Shown: positions 32,965 to 45,366, numbered from the stretch's first letter. The stretch: 64,000 nucleotides of DNA from Plectosphaerella cucumerina (GCA_020746995.1 JAGPXD010000006.1:992001-1056000); one strand, 5' to 3'. The notes: a model not told the origin generated them from the letters alone. Program-made: numbers and translations.

Positions 32965-34086
32965 CTATAGTGCAGGGTCGTCGAAAGTGAGGCGCCTCCG
33001 CGTGACGCTAAGAGGCGTTTTCACGGCAGAGAGCCCGCCTGGAGTCTTCCAAGCCTTCTGTGCGGGGCTTGGTGTAATATTCACAAAGTCGGAAAAGTCG
33101 AACCCCTGGCCTGGCGTCTGTGGGAACAGGTTACCCCCACCAGGCGTCGTCATGTGTGATGAAGGCAGGCCGAAGTCGCGAGTGTTCTTCGGTGGTGGCG
33201 TAGACGGTGGTTCCATGCGCGTTCGAGTAGAGGGGACAGCTGGCGAGGGTGACGCTGCGAGGTAAAGCAAGAGGTCGGCGCCCTCTTCGCCGGTCTTCCC
33301 ACCTTGAGGTGGCTTTTCCGTCTTGATCTGGCGGCCTGACAGTGCCCTGCTGCGCATTGGTGGTGTCATCGGCGGCGAGGATCGCACATGACTGGCCGGG
33401 AAGGAGTGCGTGGGCAGGAGATCGTCCTCGTCATCCGACATGACGCCCAAGTTCGGGGAGTTGAGGTCTGAGACCAGATTGCGAGTGCTCTGGTACAGAG
33501 ACACATCAGGACCGGTCGATGTAGTGAAGTGCTGTTGCCGCCTGGGCTTGATTGGGGATGATTGCGCCAGCTGATGGGCACCCTTCCAAGAGTGCCCCTG
33601 GAGGGACTTGTGTGTGGTGGGCGACGATCGGAGTCGCTTGCTGGGGCTGGATGCGTTGTTGTCCAAGGCATTTGTGAATGTTCTCTTTCGATGACCGGTG
33701 CTGCCGTTGCTGGACCCGATGGCGTCTGAGAAAAGGGGTGCCTTCAGGGGAGAGCTTCGGAGGCCCCTTGCGGGGTATGGCAGATCGGATGTGCTGGAGC
33801 TCGAGTCGGAGAGGACATCTCCATCGCCAACTCGCTTCCGTCGCAGTTCCTCCTCGAATTTGGGTTCAATTATATCCAAGGTGAGGTCCTCCCATCCGTG
33901 CTTCGTCTTGAATTGGGCGAGGGCAAGGCGATTCTGCAACTTGCGCGCAATCTGTCCGTGGCTTCATGTCAGCGGGGTTCACCAGGCGGAGGGTGGTTCT
34001 CTCTTTTGACAGACCTTGCTCACTTCGGCTCTCCGCAAAACTTTGTCCACAACCACTTCGGGTTGCTGGCTCTGTGTGGTAGCCAT
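32965..34086 (-). CDS. Whi5/Nrm1-type cell-cycle transcription repressor
   Basis: Members bind SBF/MBF and restrain G1/S transcription, like Rb in animals. The model is complement(join(32965..33951, 34015..34086)), 352 residues. Exon 1 gives MATTQSQQPEVVVDKVLRRA and joins to IARKLQNRLALAQFKTKHGW followed by EDLTLDIIEPKFEEELRRKR. KLQxRLxLAxFKxxxGWEDL is the GTB motif of Whi5 and Nrm1. The rest is disordered, rich in Ser/Pro, with several SP/TP sites suited to CDK phosphorylation and a conserved-looking end (TPGQGFDFSDFVNITPSPAQ...TPLSVTRRRLTFD). Whether it is the orthologue of Whi5 or Nrm1 cannot be settled, since filamentous fungi often have one member. The donor GTCTGT is unusual but the joined motif is convincing. 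Confidence 0.88.
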
Positions 34087-35454
34087 GAATCGCTTGTGGA
34101 AGCCTTGTGGAAGCCAAAGCTGGATGGTTGCGATGTCGAGGTTCGAGACTCGATCCCTTGGCGATAGTGAGGAGATGGAAGGGATGGTATGACACCTGTT
34201 TGTCGCTCTCAAGTACAGTTCCGAGACGTGGTGTTTGAAGATGGTTGTGTAGAAAGTTGGTGAGCTGGCAGGCAGGAGCGGATCGTGCGTGAACGTTTCT
34301 TCGTGCCTTGGGAGGTTTGAGTCCCGTCGTTCGTCAAGTGCGGCAGTGGTCGCTGTTAACTGTCTCCACTGGCGTGCAAGGTCATTCACTCGTTGGCTGG
34401 GGTACCAAAGAGCACGACCCTCTCCCTCGCCCTTCTCAGGCAGAGGATGAAATCTCACTAGCGAAGTGCCTCATGCCTATACACAGTATTACCCATACAA
34501 CCATACTCACATAAGCAATACTATTATTAAGATAGAAGAATATTTATATTTTAAATATTCTATAAGTAATAGAAAGACTTTGATTTTATAATTTATATTC
34601 TCTTTACTATCTTAGGTTTTGTTAGATTATCTAGTAATTAACTAGCTAACTATAGCTAGCTCTCGAAAAAGTAGACTTGCACCTTAACTAAAGAGCTAGA
34701 TATAGCTTCCTGAGATAATTCAAAGATTGATTCCGGACTAAAAGTCTGTGGAGATGTGACGCTTGCTGAATCGGGATCGGCCGTTCATTTTGGTGATGGA
34801 GCCTCGTCCACTTGTTTCTGCATCCCGGCCAGCCAGCTTCGCCATGGATGGTCGTAATTTTAGCACAGATAGGCCTTTTGGGAGGCACCCAGAGAGCGAT
34901 CGACGTCATCGGGAGAGCGCCCCCTGTCCGCAGGGGGCTGGAAGCCGATGGCCACCGCGCAATCCAATTCCCCATTTCTGCGAGATCAGGAACTGAGGCG
35001 CTACCTATCTTTTGCTTTCCTCACGCGTGTCTTTCTTTTCCCCTTCCGGCTGCTCAACCCCAATCCCATTTCGTCCGTCCGTCTCATCCGGCGCCACCCA
35101 TTCGCTCGCTCCCGACGCCGGCACAGTAGTGGGAGGTACAACTGAGTAATTGGATACCGCTCACGGCCACGGCGTTGCTCGATCATCAACAACGTCTTCA
35201 AGCAAGCCGAGCTCAGCTCGTCAGCAAACCACGCCCAGCCTGTCACACAGGATGAATTGAGGTAATGCATCTCACAACCAAGCTACAGCTTACTGGACTT
35301 CGCTCAAGTGGCACAGTGAAGGCTTGCCTCATATCAACCAAGCTCCTGAGACTCACAGGCCCGATTTTGCTGGAGCTCACAGGACTCTCGACGGTGCAAA
35401 TCATACCACTGGCCAGTGTTTCTCAGAGCTGTCAGTAACGCTGGGTGCACTACT
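34087..35454. promoter_or_regulatory. Divergent promoter region, Whi5-like / metallopeptidase-like
   Basis: About 1.4 kb holding both promoters and AT island 4 in the middle. Open frames here are short and unsupported. Confidence 0.5.
34485..34725. repeat. AT-rich island 4
   Basis: An AT-rich block about 400 bp upstream of the Whi5-like start codon. It includes a self-complementary stretch (CTAGCTAACTATAGCTAGCT) near 34640-34662 and an AATATT...AATATT repeat. Confidence 0.6.
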
Positions 35455-37983
35455 ATGGCGTCGTCTTTCCTTCGCGATCTTCGCCGGCGGTCTAGAGCGA
35501 GCTTCCGGTCTGACCGGTCCCCGGAGCATTCAGAGACTCAATGGAGCCCTCCTTCTGATCCTCAGCGCACCTCGGAACAGCTCCGACCTCCAGACGTGTA
35601 TAATACCGACAGCTCCAGTGACGCCAGCCGGGGTACGGTCGTAACGGGAGGCTCAGTCACGCCGCCTTCTAACCATGGCTCCGAGCCACGACCGGAGGCG
35701 ACACCTCTGCAAAAGGCTGGCACCTCCGATACGGTCCCATCCTTGCAACCGCTGGCTCCCTCAAACCGCAACAGCGTATCTGGAATGAGTGGTCTAGGAG
35801 CCCCCGCCACATTAGGATACTTGAACCCGCCCAAGTCCGACTTTGAGCCTCGGTTTCTCAACGCTCCAGGAGCCAGACCAGTATGTCACTGTACGGCAAG
35901 TATATGTCGATGGATGCTGACAATCACAGGTTTACCAGAAGGCGTTCATGTTGTTTGGGACAGTCGGTGATCCCACGAGACATACGATTGATGACGGCTT
36001 CATTACAGTCTCTTCAAACACAAATCACTTTCCACCAGTCTCCTGGCCAATCCGCGGGTCGCATTGGAAGGCTGTAGTCTACCTGGAGCCCGGGGTGAAT
36101 GAGCTCAAGTTTACGACCTGGGCCCCCAAGCTAGCAAACAGCAGCTCCAGCAACTCGATACATGCAGCGTATTTGAACATCAGCATGGTTCCACCTCACT
36201 GCGCACCACCACTTCAGCTAGCAATTGTACTGGCAGCCGACTCGCCGGAGCGCTTCGATTCTGCTCCGGCCCGCATCCAGAAGGATGGCAACGACCTCGG
36301 CGCTGCAACCAGGAAGTATCGCACAGCGGCCTATCTGTGGCAGGCTTTCTTGGCCGAACAGATGCGTCGGCACGGAATGGGGCCCAGATGCTTCACTTTC
36401 GAAGAGGAGTGGGTTCGCAGCACATCACACATTCAGGACCGCGAGAACGGCACCATGCGTTCTGAAGCCAGAATCCACATTATCCGCACTTCGAGGTCGA
36501 CAGCCGAGCTCCAAGCACTGGACCAAAATGGTCTTCTCGACACAGTTGCGCAGGCAGTCTTGGACTACTTCAAGCCGATGCCCGGGGAGAAGCGCCATGT
36601 GTCAGCTCTGCTGCTTGACTCTCGGTGGGACAAGCAAACGGGCACTTTGGCGGGGGACGTGGCTCACGGCGGTTCCTTCGGCGACTTGAACCTTGCCGTG
36701 TTTGGCTCGCAATACCTGCAGAGCTATCCCAATGGCCTTGATGAGGTATGGCCCAGCCTTGAAGACTGCACGCAGACCGACACCAACTACGTGGCCAACG
36801 GCTCCGGGTTTGCTGGAAGCTCGTGGGAGGCTGCAACTTTGGGCATGGCCAGTCATCTTCGCGAGGTTCTGCGTATGCTCGGATGCTCCGACCAAATGTC
36901 CGGAATCATGTCGAAGGACTCGCTCAACTTCAACAGAAGCTTCACAACACTCGAGCCTTACTCGACAAGGACGAAATCAAAGGCTGGGTTCGTTGCAGAC
37001 AAAGACGAATGCACCCTGCACCGGCTAGATGCTCTCCGACTCCGTTTCCACCCCTGCTTCCGGATACCGACCAATGGACTGTACAAGTTTGACGACAGCA
37101 TCCAGGCATTCCCGGTTGAAGTCGGCAAGCTTGCCTTCCAGGCTCGGTCCGGGGTGACCCATATCGAGATATGGGCCGAGGACGACGTGTACTGCAACGC
37201 GTGGATTGGTATTGGCACGGAACGTGGTTTGCGCAACCACTACACCCTTTCTGAACAGGACGCACGAGAACGTCTGCCAGAGCCAAAGCGAAAGGGGAGG
37301 GTACGCCTTCGAGTCTTCTCCGGCGGAGGTGGCTGCCTCGAGATCAACGACCTCCGTCTCTTGACGTCCAAAGCGTCGTCGCTGAAACTTACATCGGGGC
37401 CTCTTGCGCAGTTGGCATACAGGAGCAAAAGAGTTGGCCAGCCCGATCAAAATCTCGCACCAGCTGCCGAGGTCATATTTCTGAGCAGTGCTCACGCCAC
37501 GCCCGTTCGGGTGCTGCTCCGCATCACTGCTCATTTTGACCATGTCGGTGTGTATGGCATCGACTTCACCTACGATGACGGCGCAACTCAGAGCCTTGGC
37601 TCGCGAGGCTCGGAAGAGTCCGAGGAGACATTTGACTTTGGTAGGTCGAGGCACTTGGCACTATTACATACTTCCTTGGCTAACGTCGTGTAGATGTCCG
37701 GAGGGGTGAATACCTGACAGGCTTCTACGTGCGGGCGTCCACGATCATCAACGGCATTGGGTTCATGACTAGCCTCGGAAGATGCTCGCCAATCTACGGC
37801 GACCCATTTGGCGGCACAACGTGAGTACTCTGCCTACCTGGTGTGTAGGTACTGTCATCCGAAGACATTGACTGACCTCGCCCAAGGAACAACATCGTGC
37901 CTCCGCAGGGCTTCAGCATTTGCGGCGTCACAGGACTGGGGGATTCATACCTGGACAGCTTTGGTGTGATTATCACAAAATAG
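35455..37983 (+). CDS. Metallopeptidase-like protein with C-terminal jacalin-like domain; zinc site appears lost
   Basis: This resembles the fungal 'putative peptidase' (zincin) family of yeast YIL108W. The model is join(35455..35880, 35930..37640, 37694..37820, 37887..37983), 786 residues. The first ~140 residues are disordered. The middle has FGTVGDPTRHTIDDGFITVS, WKAVVYLEPGVNELKFTT, the segment YRTAAYLWQAFLAEQMRRHG and HVSALLLDSRWD, all features of the family. Where the zinc-binding HExxH...H is expected, the sequence is SHLREVLRMLGCSDQMSGIM: Arg453 and Arg457 replace the two His and Asp463 the third ligand, while Glu454 and the SGIM turn remain. The end (GVYGIDFTYDDG...GEYLTGFYVRA...LGDSYLDSFGVII) fits a jacalin-like lectin fold. 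It is probably a pseudoenzyme. Family placement is from motif memory, without alignment. Confidence 0.8.
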
Positions 37984-38659
37984 CTGTGTGAATGGATAAT
38001 GTATATTGGCTAATTCGAGTGTGCTCTGGGTGTTAGAAGACTGTAGATTAGGAGGCACCTCTCACAAAGATATAGACACTATTCTAGACCCGGTACATAA
38101 TAAAGAGTCTAGTACTAGTTTAACTTTCTACACCCTTTATCATTGGAAATTTAAGCCTAAAGTTATAGATTATTAATAATATTTTTGTTTAAAAAAAAAA
38201 CTTAGACTAATGGAGCGTTAGTTTATTCTTATTAAATAAATAAAAGAAATCTAATTCCTAGAGTTAAGCCTACTTAGGCTAAGGCATGATATTAAGAATA
38301 TAAACGAAATATTCATTAACTTACCCCTCCTGCGGCCGCTTTAGGACTAGATTATCTCTGTGGTTCGATTTTAGTGCGAGAGAGATGCATCAATGACGGC
38401 ATACCCAGGTAGCTAGGTAGGTACCTTCTCTCGCTAGCTGCGAATGCAGCCAGCCAACCAACGATCATTTCGGTGCACTGCACGAAACCTGCCTCTCCAA
38501 GCTACGTCAATCTGCGCGGCCACGCAAAAACACATTGCTACTCCTTCATGCCAGAAGAAATTGCTTTCCCCTCCCATCACCAAGAAAATCGCACATCATT
38601 CGATATCTCGGCATTGCTCTATTACCATCCAACCTCCCGAACAATCGCTCACGACCACC
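37984..38659. other. Intergenic region upstream of CHO1 with AT island
   Basis: Holds a 3' UTR, AT island 5 and about 320 bp of promoter and leader of phosphatidylserine synthase. No gene is seen. Confidence 0.5.
38085..38330. repeat. AT-rich island 5
   Basis: An AT-rich block with an A10 run and many TA steps. Its right edge carries TTACCCCTCCT (38321-38331), the same 11-mer as at the right edge of island 8. Confidence 0.6.
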
Positions 38660-39520
38660 ATGTCGAAGCGAACCAGCAGCGCCGTGTCCAACGGCGTCGG
38701 CAGCAAGGACGGGAGCAGCTCCGTTCTTCCAGGTACACTCTGGTCCACGAACAAAACAATCGCGAGAACCTGACTGACTCCGACACTGCCTTGCAGCGCA
38801 GGATAAACAGAAGCTGCTCCTCTCGACCGACACAGGGCACTTCTCCCTGGTTCGGGCGCTTCACCTCGCCGATTTCATCACTCTCTGCAACGGTATGTGG
38901 ACTTTCAAGGCGCAGGCTACGGGTGTGGATCGCAGCTGACAGTTGTTGCACTCGCAGGAGCATGCGGCGTCTTGTCCCTCTTCACCTCCTTGTCCTACTG
39001 TCTCGGCGACCCCTCTGACCTGGGCACGATGTACTGGGCCCTGGCGTTCCTTCCCTTCGGCTTCTTCTTCGACTTCCTCGACGGCACCGTTGCCCGGTGG
39101 AGAAAGAAGTCCTCGTTGATGGGTCAGGAGCTCGACTCGCTCGCCGACCTGGTGTCTTTCGGTGTCGCCCCAGCCTCTGCCGCCTTCGCCCTTGGCGTGC
39201 GAACCCCTCTGGACCGAATTTTCCTCACTGGCTTCGTTCTCTGCGGACTCACGAGACTGGCAAGGTTCAATGTCACCGTATCCGTTCTCCCCAAGGACGC
39301 GACCGGCAAGAGCAAATACTTTGAGGGCACGCCGATACCTACAACACTGGCCATCGACGGTCTCATGGCCTACTGGATCCGCAACGGCAACGTGCTGGAG
39401 AACCTCCCCTTTGGCGTCTTCCTCAAGGGTAGCATTCTCGAGTTCCACCCTGTTGTGCTCCTGTTCGTTCTCCATGGCTGCCTCATGACCAGCAGGAGCA
39501 TCCGCATTCCGAAGCCTTGA
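38660..39520 (+). CDS. CHO1: CDP-diacylglycerol--serine O-phosphatidyltransferase (phosphatidylserine synthase)
   Basis: Makes phosphatidylserine from CDP-diacylglycerol and serine at the ER, first step of the de novo route to PE and PC. The model is join(38660..38732, 38797..38892, 38958..39520), 243 residues, in the normal range. The CDP-alcohol phosphotransferase motif is complete: DFLDGTVAR...G...D...D with D95, D98, G99, A102, R103, G112, D116 and D120 at exact family spacing. Several hydrophobic segments follow (ACGVLSLFTSLSYCLG, YWALAFLPFGFFF, RIFLTGFVLCGLTRLARF, HPVVLLFVLHGCLM). YFEGTPIPTTL is also typical. The splice joins N-P-A-Q and N-G-A-C agree with the family. I see no inositol-responsive element that I could support. 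Confidence 0.95.
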
Positions 39521-40353
39521 GCTCTTGCCCCCCACGGCACAGCACAACTCAGTCCCGGCACTGACATTTGAGCGCCAAACGCGAGTCCGTTTTCCAGAGG
39601 TTGTGGAATAATGCTGGGATAAGCGGAGGAAGGGACATGCTCTTGGCAAAAATGCCCGAAACCCCAGAAGACACGCATACAGGCAGTATTACATACACGG
39701 TTGCCCCATTTCAGCGACATGAGTTTATCAATGTCAGGAGATCATGCTTTGTGATCATCATATCAAAGCCAGCGTGACCAAGTTCCCGAGACATAGTAAC
39801 TTGGCTTCAACGAGAGGCTATCGGACAGGCTTAAGATGTGTCATGTGCTGAGGGAGCGGTGCGAGTTTGCTTGGTCTGTTCGAATCGAGAATCGACTTCC
39901 GTCAGTAGAACAGCTGGCAACAAGAGATAGATGCCTCGATGCTTTTCCCTGAACTTGCACTGCCCATGATTAAGACGGCGGCGGAGTCGAGTGATGACCC
40001 CTCGCCGTCATTTTGCACGACTGTCACAGGTGTTACCTCCCAGCCAAGGCGGGGCCCTCGGTCGAGCCACCCAGCCCAGCCTCCCGGGCGTCCACCCACG
40101 CCCAGCCATGTCATTGAGTGGATGTCGGCGGGGTGAGCCCGGCTGCTGCGTTTTTCCGATTGGCACCTTATCAGCTCTTATCGATAACGAGAACTGGGAT
40201 CCATAATCGAACCCCAGGTGTAGCGTACCAGGAAATTTTTCAATTGGAACTGCAGCACTCGAAAGACACCAAGGCTCACGAAATCCTTGTCATCCCGCCA
40301 CGCCGTCCGCAACACCCACGTCGCTGGACCGATCCATACTCACAGATTCGAAA
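39521..40353. other. Intergenic region CHO1 / GAR1
   Basis: An 833 bp gap with 3' UTR and GAR1 promoter. GC-rich to mixed, no AT island. A string resembling a tRNA T-loop near 40209 (minus strand) has no matching stems. Confidence 0.45.
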
Positions 40354-41197
40354 ATGTCATTCCGAGGGGCGCCACGTGGTCGCGGTGGCGGTTTTGGTGC
40401 CCGCGGCGGAGGTGAGTTCTGCCAATTCCACGAGCACCCCGTCTCGTTGAGGAGCTCAATATTTCCTTGCATGGGAACCTCTACTGACATTTCTTCTCAC
40501 AGGCCGCGGCGGTTTCCAGCAGCGCGACTTTGGCCCTCCTTCTCAAGTTCTTGGTATGCTCGAATGCGACAACGCGACCTCGTCAGGCTTTCCATTGTAT
40601 CTAACAACCAACGTGTAGAGATGGGCAAGTTCATGCACGCATGTGAGGGTGAGATGGTTTGCGAAAGCATCAACCCCAAGGTGCCCCAGTTCAACGCTCA
40701 GATGTTCCTCGAGAACAAGGTACGTTGCTCTGAACGGGAACGTCGCCGAAGCTGTAGCTAACGCAGCCCTCACCACGCAGACCGCGATCGGCAAGATTGA
40801 CGAGGTCCTCGGTCCCATCAACCAAGTCTATTTCACGATCAAGCCTTCGGAAGGCATCCAGGCTACATCCTTCAAGGAGGGCGACAAGTTCTACATCGCC
40901 GCAGAGAAGCTGCTCCCCATGGAGCGGTTCCTGCCCAAGCCCAAGGCACCCGCTGGCCAGAAGCCGAAGCGCGCTGGCCGTGGAGGTCCCGCGAGAGGCG
41001 GTGCCGGAGGTCGTGGCGGCGGCCGCGGTGGTTTCGGTGGTCGCGGTGGCCGCGGAGGTCCTTCACGGGGCGGATTCGGTGGTCGGGGAGGTGGCCGTGG
41101 AGGCTTCGGCGGCGGCGGCTTCAGCGGTGGACGCGGCGGTCCGAGGGGCGGCGGCGGCGGCAGGGGTCGCGGCGGCTTCAGCAGGGGGGGATACTAA
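40354..41197 (+). CDS. GAR1: H/ACA snoRNP subunit GAR1
   Basis: GAR1 is one of four core proteins of H/ACA ribonucleoproteins, which convert uridine to pseudouridine in rRNA; it acts in the nucleolus and speeds substrate turnover on Cbf5. The model is join(40354..40411, 40503..40553, 40619..40719, 40781..41197), 208 residues. Short N-terminal RGG-type sequence (RGAPRGRGGGFGARGGG) precedes the central Gar1 beta-barrel: VLEMGKFMHACEGEMVCES, the segment VPQFNAQMFLENKTAIGKID, EVLGPINQVYFTIKPSEGI, SFKEGDKFYIAAEKLLPMER. A long Gly/Arg-rich tail (about residues 140-208) ends SRGGY. Both glycine-rich arms are the classic layout. All four exons join in frame with GTGAGT, GTATGC and GTACGT donors. Confidence 0.96.
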
Positions 41198-41676
41198 GAG
41201 CCTTATGTGCTGGCTGGCTCGCTGCAAGACATGGTGTTGTTGACTGTGGTCAAGTCAAGACCCTTGGAACAAGGCAAAGCCATGCAGGAGTGGCAGGTGT
41301 GTCTCCACGTATTATGGATCAGGAAGACTGGCGTTCGGGGTTGTTTTCCGTTTTACTTGATATCTCCCAAGATCAGGTCAGGTTCTCAGAGCTGGTTTGT
41401 ATAGCACTACTTCCTATGCGGTACTACTAGAGCCATCGATCGATCCTGACTCCACGCCATCCTGTGATAGAAACGTCCCTCTTGTGAATGTCGAGGGAAA
41501 CTGAACCAGCGATGAACAATAAACATGAACAAGCCCGTCCGTTGCGACACATTCCAACCGTGTCTTCATCCCAAAGTCCCAAGCAAATGTCATGACGTAA
41601 AACGAATGTCTGAATGAAAGCGCGAGCCCACATGGCACAGACAGCCAGAAGTGGCAAAAGCCAGTCCATACTGACT
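41198..41676. other. Convergent 3' intergenic region GAR1 / SLM-like gene
   Basis: A 479 bp space with both 3' UTRs; no gene, repeat or AT island is seen. Confidence 0.5.
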
Positions 41677-44542
41677 TCATAGAATCCCATTTTCAAACGC
41701 TTCTGCGGTTGGTGTGCCCTTGGGGTATTCTCCCGGAACGTGCAGTTGCGAAATTGTTCTATCGATGCCAGTCTGTGGGGTTGTCAAAGCAGGCCTGGAC
41801 TCAGGCATGCCATTCGGTTGTTGCTGCGCTGAGACAACGTGTTGCCGCTGCTCCGGGAATGGCGTGTTGACGACAGCTACGTTCGTGGCTGCTGGACTGG
41901 GATTGATGGCGTTGTCACCAGGCAGACGTTGACCGATGAGTTGGGAAGGTCCGGCGTCCTGCCCCACCGACGAGCGTGTCTCTGCCGCAGATATTTCCCG
42001 AGGGTGCTCAGTTGTGTCGTCCGCGGCCCGTGGGCCGGACGGTGCCAGGCCTGTAAAAGTGTGCTGCATAGTCTGTGTATTTGTAGACTCCATACGCGAC
42101 GGTTCGCTGGAGGCTACAGGATCAGCTGGAAACGTACTGGTTGGGGCATAGCCATCGCCGTGTGATTGCTGCGGCCCTTGGGATTGGAAACTTCCCAGAA
42201 GATGCAAATCGCCTTGGGAACGATTGCTGGCGTCCTGGAGTTGTGATTCGTTGCGGAACGATTGCCCATCCAGCGACTCCGGGTTCTGATGTCTAGTCTC
42301 CGGCTGAAAGACGGGGTCGCTGGTGTATGGGTTGACTCCATCTTGTTCCACCTGGCGACTGATGACAGCAGCATGAGACGCTGGGTTATTGAGATAATCT
42401 GTCCCGCTTCGGTTGACTTCGTCCTGGGAGCCTTGGGGCCGAGCAAGAGCCTGATTGCCGCCGGAGCTATGACTGTGGCTGGCAGAAACACCGGGACGGA
42501 CATTGGCTGCATCATGGGCCTGACTGTCGAATCCGGAGCTCATACTAGAGGGCGAAAGGGGAGCCTGTAAGCCTCGCTGAGCATTGACTTGGATATCTGA
42601 TGGGAACCGCCCACCTGGCTGAGGACGGCGGATGTCTTGTTTCGTCTCCGTATCGACCATGGTTTCTGCTGAAAATGGTTCGTCGTCCTCTTCATCGACC
42701 ATGCCGTCACTGCTGATGGATCTCCGAGAGGACTGGCTCAAACTCCGTGAATGGCCGCGGACAAATTCGCTTCGCTCCTGTGGTGTTTTCTCGGTGAGAG
42801 CCTTGATATCCTCGTACCAGGCCATCATGGTGTCGTGTGTCTCAGCACGGAAGACCCATGTGTGACCGCGGTGCATGGAACCAGTTTGACGGCCCTTGAG
42901 AATGAACTTGTTGGAAGACCCGCCTTCGCTGGAGTGTGACCCCAACTTCTGTTCCGGAAGAAACAGTGACATGACGGGTGCCTGGGCTTTATCCGCCGAC
43001 TTGAATTCGTGGAGGTGAGTCGAAGAGAGTACGTACCTGGCGTGGTTGTCAGTCTCGGGCACGGGGGCGGGTCTCAAGCTTGGGGTGCTTACCATCCGGC
43101 TGTGTAGCTTTTGAGATACTTGCTCTTGCGTTCGAGAAGCCCAGCTCTGATTTCTTGCGCGGAAAGATGGTCCTGTCCGGGATAGTGTATCTGCTCCGCA
43201 GAACGGACCGGGATGTCGGGATCGACGAAGTGGTCATCCTTCTGCACGAAATGGGTCCATTCTCGATCCTTCGGCATGCTGATGGGGCCGATACGAAGCT
43301 CGTCAATGGCAGTATACGCAGCATCTGACTCCCGTTTGAGTATGCCTGCGTAGGCGTTGTATGCTTTTTGGATCTCGCCGACAACAATTGATTCGAGTTC
43401 GCGTCCGGACGCCTCCAGGTTGAGGTATGCCTGATGGAGGTAGTTTTCCTCGTCCATCTGGCGTTCCACCTGACGGTCGACGGCAAGTCTCAGGAGGTAG
43501 GGGTCCTGCTTTCCGGTTGTGGAGGCTGGGTCCGCATCGCTTTGACCGATGGTGTCCTGCAGTGACTTGACAAGCTTGCGAGTAGCGTCCATTTCCTTCT
43601 GGACCGAGTTTTTGAAGTCGCCGGAGAGACTTTTGATTTCCTTGATCTTCTGATGGAGGTCGCTTCGCAAGCCGGTCAGGGCTAGGATGACATCCTCCTC
43701 GATCTCCCTGGCCTTGTTTGCCTCTACTATGGACGATTTGTGGTATGTGCGGAGAATCTCCATCGCGTCGTCGATGCCACCTGACGACAAGAAGCCGGGC
43801 GGGTTTGAGATGTTGTTGGCTGTATTGGCAAGCTTTACCAGGGATTTGGACTTGGTCTCGTAGTGACTCTGAATCTCCCGATAGTAGGCTATGAGGTCCT
43901 TCAAGATTTTGCGCCATGCTGTCGGGCAATGGAGTTAGCAATCCGTAGGCCACACACAACATATGGCAGCCAGGTTGGGCACGTACATTGGAAGCGGGTT
44001 GCCAGAACCTCCGTCGGATTGCCCTCGGTGGGCACGGGGCAGTGAAAGGCGCTGTGTGCCTCGTCGGGATCTGAGGTGGACTGCAAAGCAAGACTTCTCA
44101 CGCTCCCAGCCTGCATGCTTCGACGGCTGCCGCTGCGCTTCATGCTGCCATTGCGGCGAAGGGAGTTCTTCTTTTTGAGAGTGTTCCCCCGAGATGGTAG
44201 GTTCAGGTGATCATCTCCAGCGTTGGAGCTGTACGAGTTGGATCGCTGCATGTTGGAGGAGTGGCCGTGGATAATACTGCTGCCTCTCTGACTTGCATCC
44301 CACTCCTCGGTGAATTTGCCGCTGGTGGGCTGTGGCCGTGCTACGAGACTCGCGCTATCGTCCTCTGTGCCAGGGTGCTCGGGGTGGCTGGTATTTGACT
44401 GCGAGGTGGTATTGAAGCGGTGATTTTCGTACGGATGCTGGTGACGCGACTGGTGGCTGTGGTGTTGTTGGAGATACTGGGACTGAGGGACGGTGTTGGC
44501 AGACGGCTGGTTGCCGCGCTGCAAGTCTGGGTGGGATGCCAT
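41677..44542 (-). CDS. SLM1: SLM1/SLM2-like BAR and PH domain protein
   Basis: Slm proteins bind PI(4,5)P2, associate with eisosomes and hand membrane stress signals to TORC2 and calcineurin (family knowledge). The model is complement(join(41677..43036, 43093..43918, 43987..44542)), 913 residues. The N-terminal 185 residues are His/Gln/Ser-rich with a basic NTLKKKNSLRRNGSMKRSGS patch. The BAR-like helical domain (about 186-430) contains WRKILKDLIAYYREIQSHYE, NISNPPGFLSSGGIDDAMEI and a long coiled-coil region. The PH domain (about 455-570) contains KSKYLKSYTAGWYVLSSTHL, HEFKSADKAQAPVMSLFLPE, KFILKGRQTG and HTWVFRAETHDTMMAWYEDI. A disordered Ser/Gln/Pro tail follows. The two introns are set by frame and by the continuous AGWYVLSSTHLHEF. 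Upstream of it, 590 bp away, lies AT island 6. Confidence 0.92.
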
Positions 44543-45366
44543 GCCCGAGGTATTTGAGGGAGAGGGGGACGGGAACGGCTGCGACCCGTGGAACCGATTC
44601 TACTCCAAGGACTGACGCAATGACGACACCAGCCGAGCCACGACCGCACGGCTTCAGCGCTTCGAAGGTTACCTAGGGGACACCTCGGTCGAGACGCTAA
44701 GAGCAAGACCTGATAGCCGAATGGTAGCGACGAGCTAATGCGGTCATCTGTGCTCAAGACTGCTGTGTCCGGTCTCGCGGAGTCGTCCTAGCTCCACGCC
44801 TGAGACAGGTCCTCCGAGGTATCGCGGGAAAAGGGGCGGTACGCTTGCGTAGACTAGCCGGCTGCTGCCAAGGAAGTATTGTGCGCGTACTGATGTTTGG
44901 TGGAATGTCTCTATTCCAGATGCAGGAGGTGGTGCGCCCAAGGCTTTTGTTCGTTCGCCTAACGCGTGGCGGCTGATCCTGTTTGGCAGTATTGGCAGGC
45001 AAGGCAGGTAGGCAAGAACAAGTCGAAGTCGGGTACACTCCTGGACCGCAGCACTTGCGTCAGTGACAATAGAAGCGGGGCATAGCTCCTTGGATAGGTA
45101 GGTAAGGTAAACAGCTCTAATCCTCACAACCTTATACCAATAAGCTACATCGGCATTTCCTAATATAGTTAAATACTTATAGTAGGTATTATTAAATTCA
45201 ATACTAAATCTAGAAGCTCTACTATCTAATAGATGTTTATTTAAAAAGAAGTAGACATTAATCTTATTATGTATTTCTATAGAAAGAACACAGTTATATA
45301 CATGCTAGGGTAACTCATGTTTAAACAGCCGCTACACGGGTATTATTATCAGCTATTTACTAATAC
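44543..45366. other. Intergenic region upstream of SLM-like gene with AT island
   Basis: Holds the SLM-like promoter and leader next to 44543 and AT island 6 at the far end, then the stop of the LDB17-like gene. No gene is seen. Confidence 0.5.
45120..45340. repeat. AT-rich island 6
   Basis: An AT-rich block, rich in TA steps, about 580 bp upstream of the SLM-like start codon and abutting the 3' end of the LDB17-like gene. Confidence 0.6.

Noticed and set aside
34130..34165. GAGGTTCGAGACTCGATCCC, resembling a tRNA T-arm
   Set aside because: The 5-bp T-stem does not pair with a 7-base loop, and no other tRNA arms are present; it lies in the Whi5-like leader.
40175..40235. tRNA-like T-loop string (GGGTTCGATTA on the minus strand)
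   Set aside because: No D-arm, anticodon arm or acceptor stem could be built around it.
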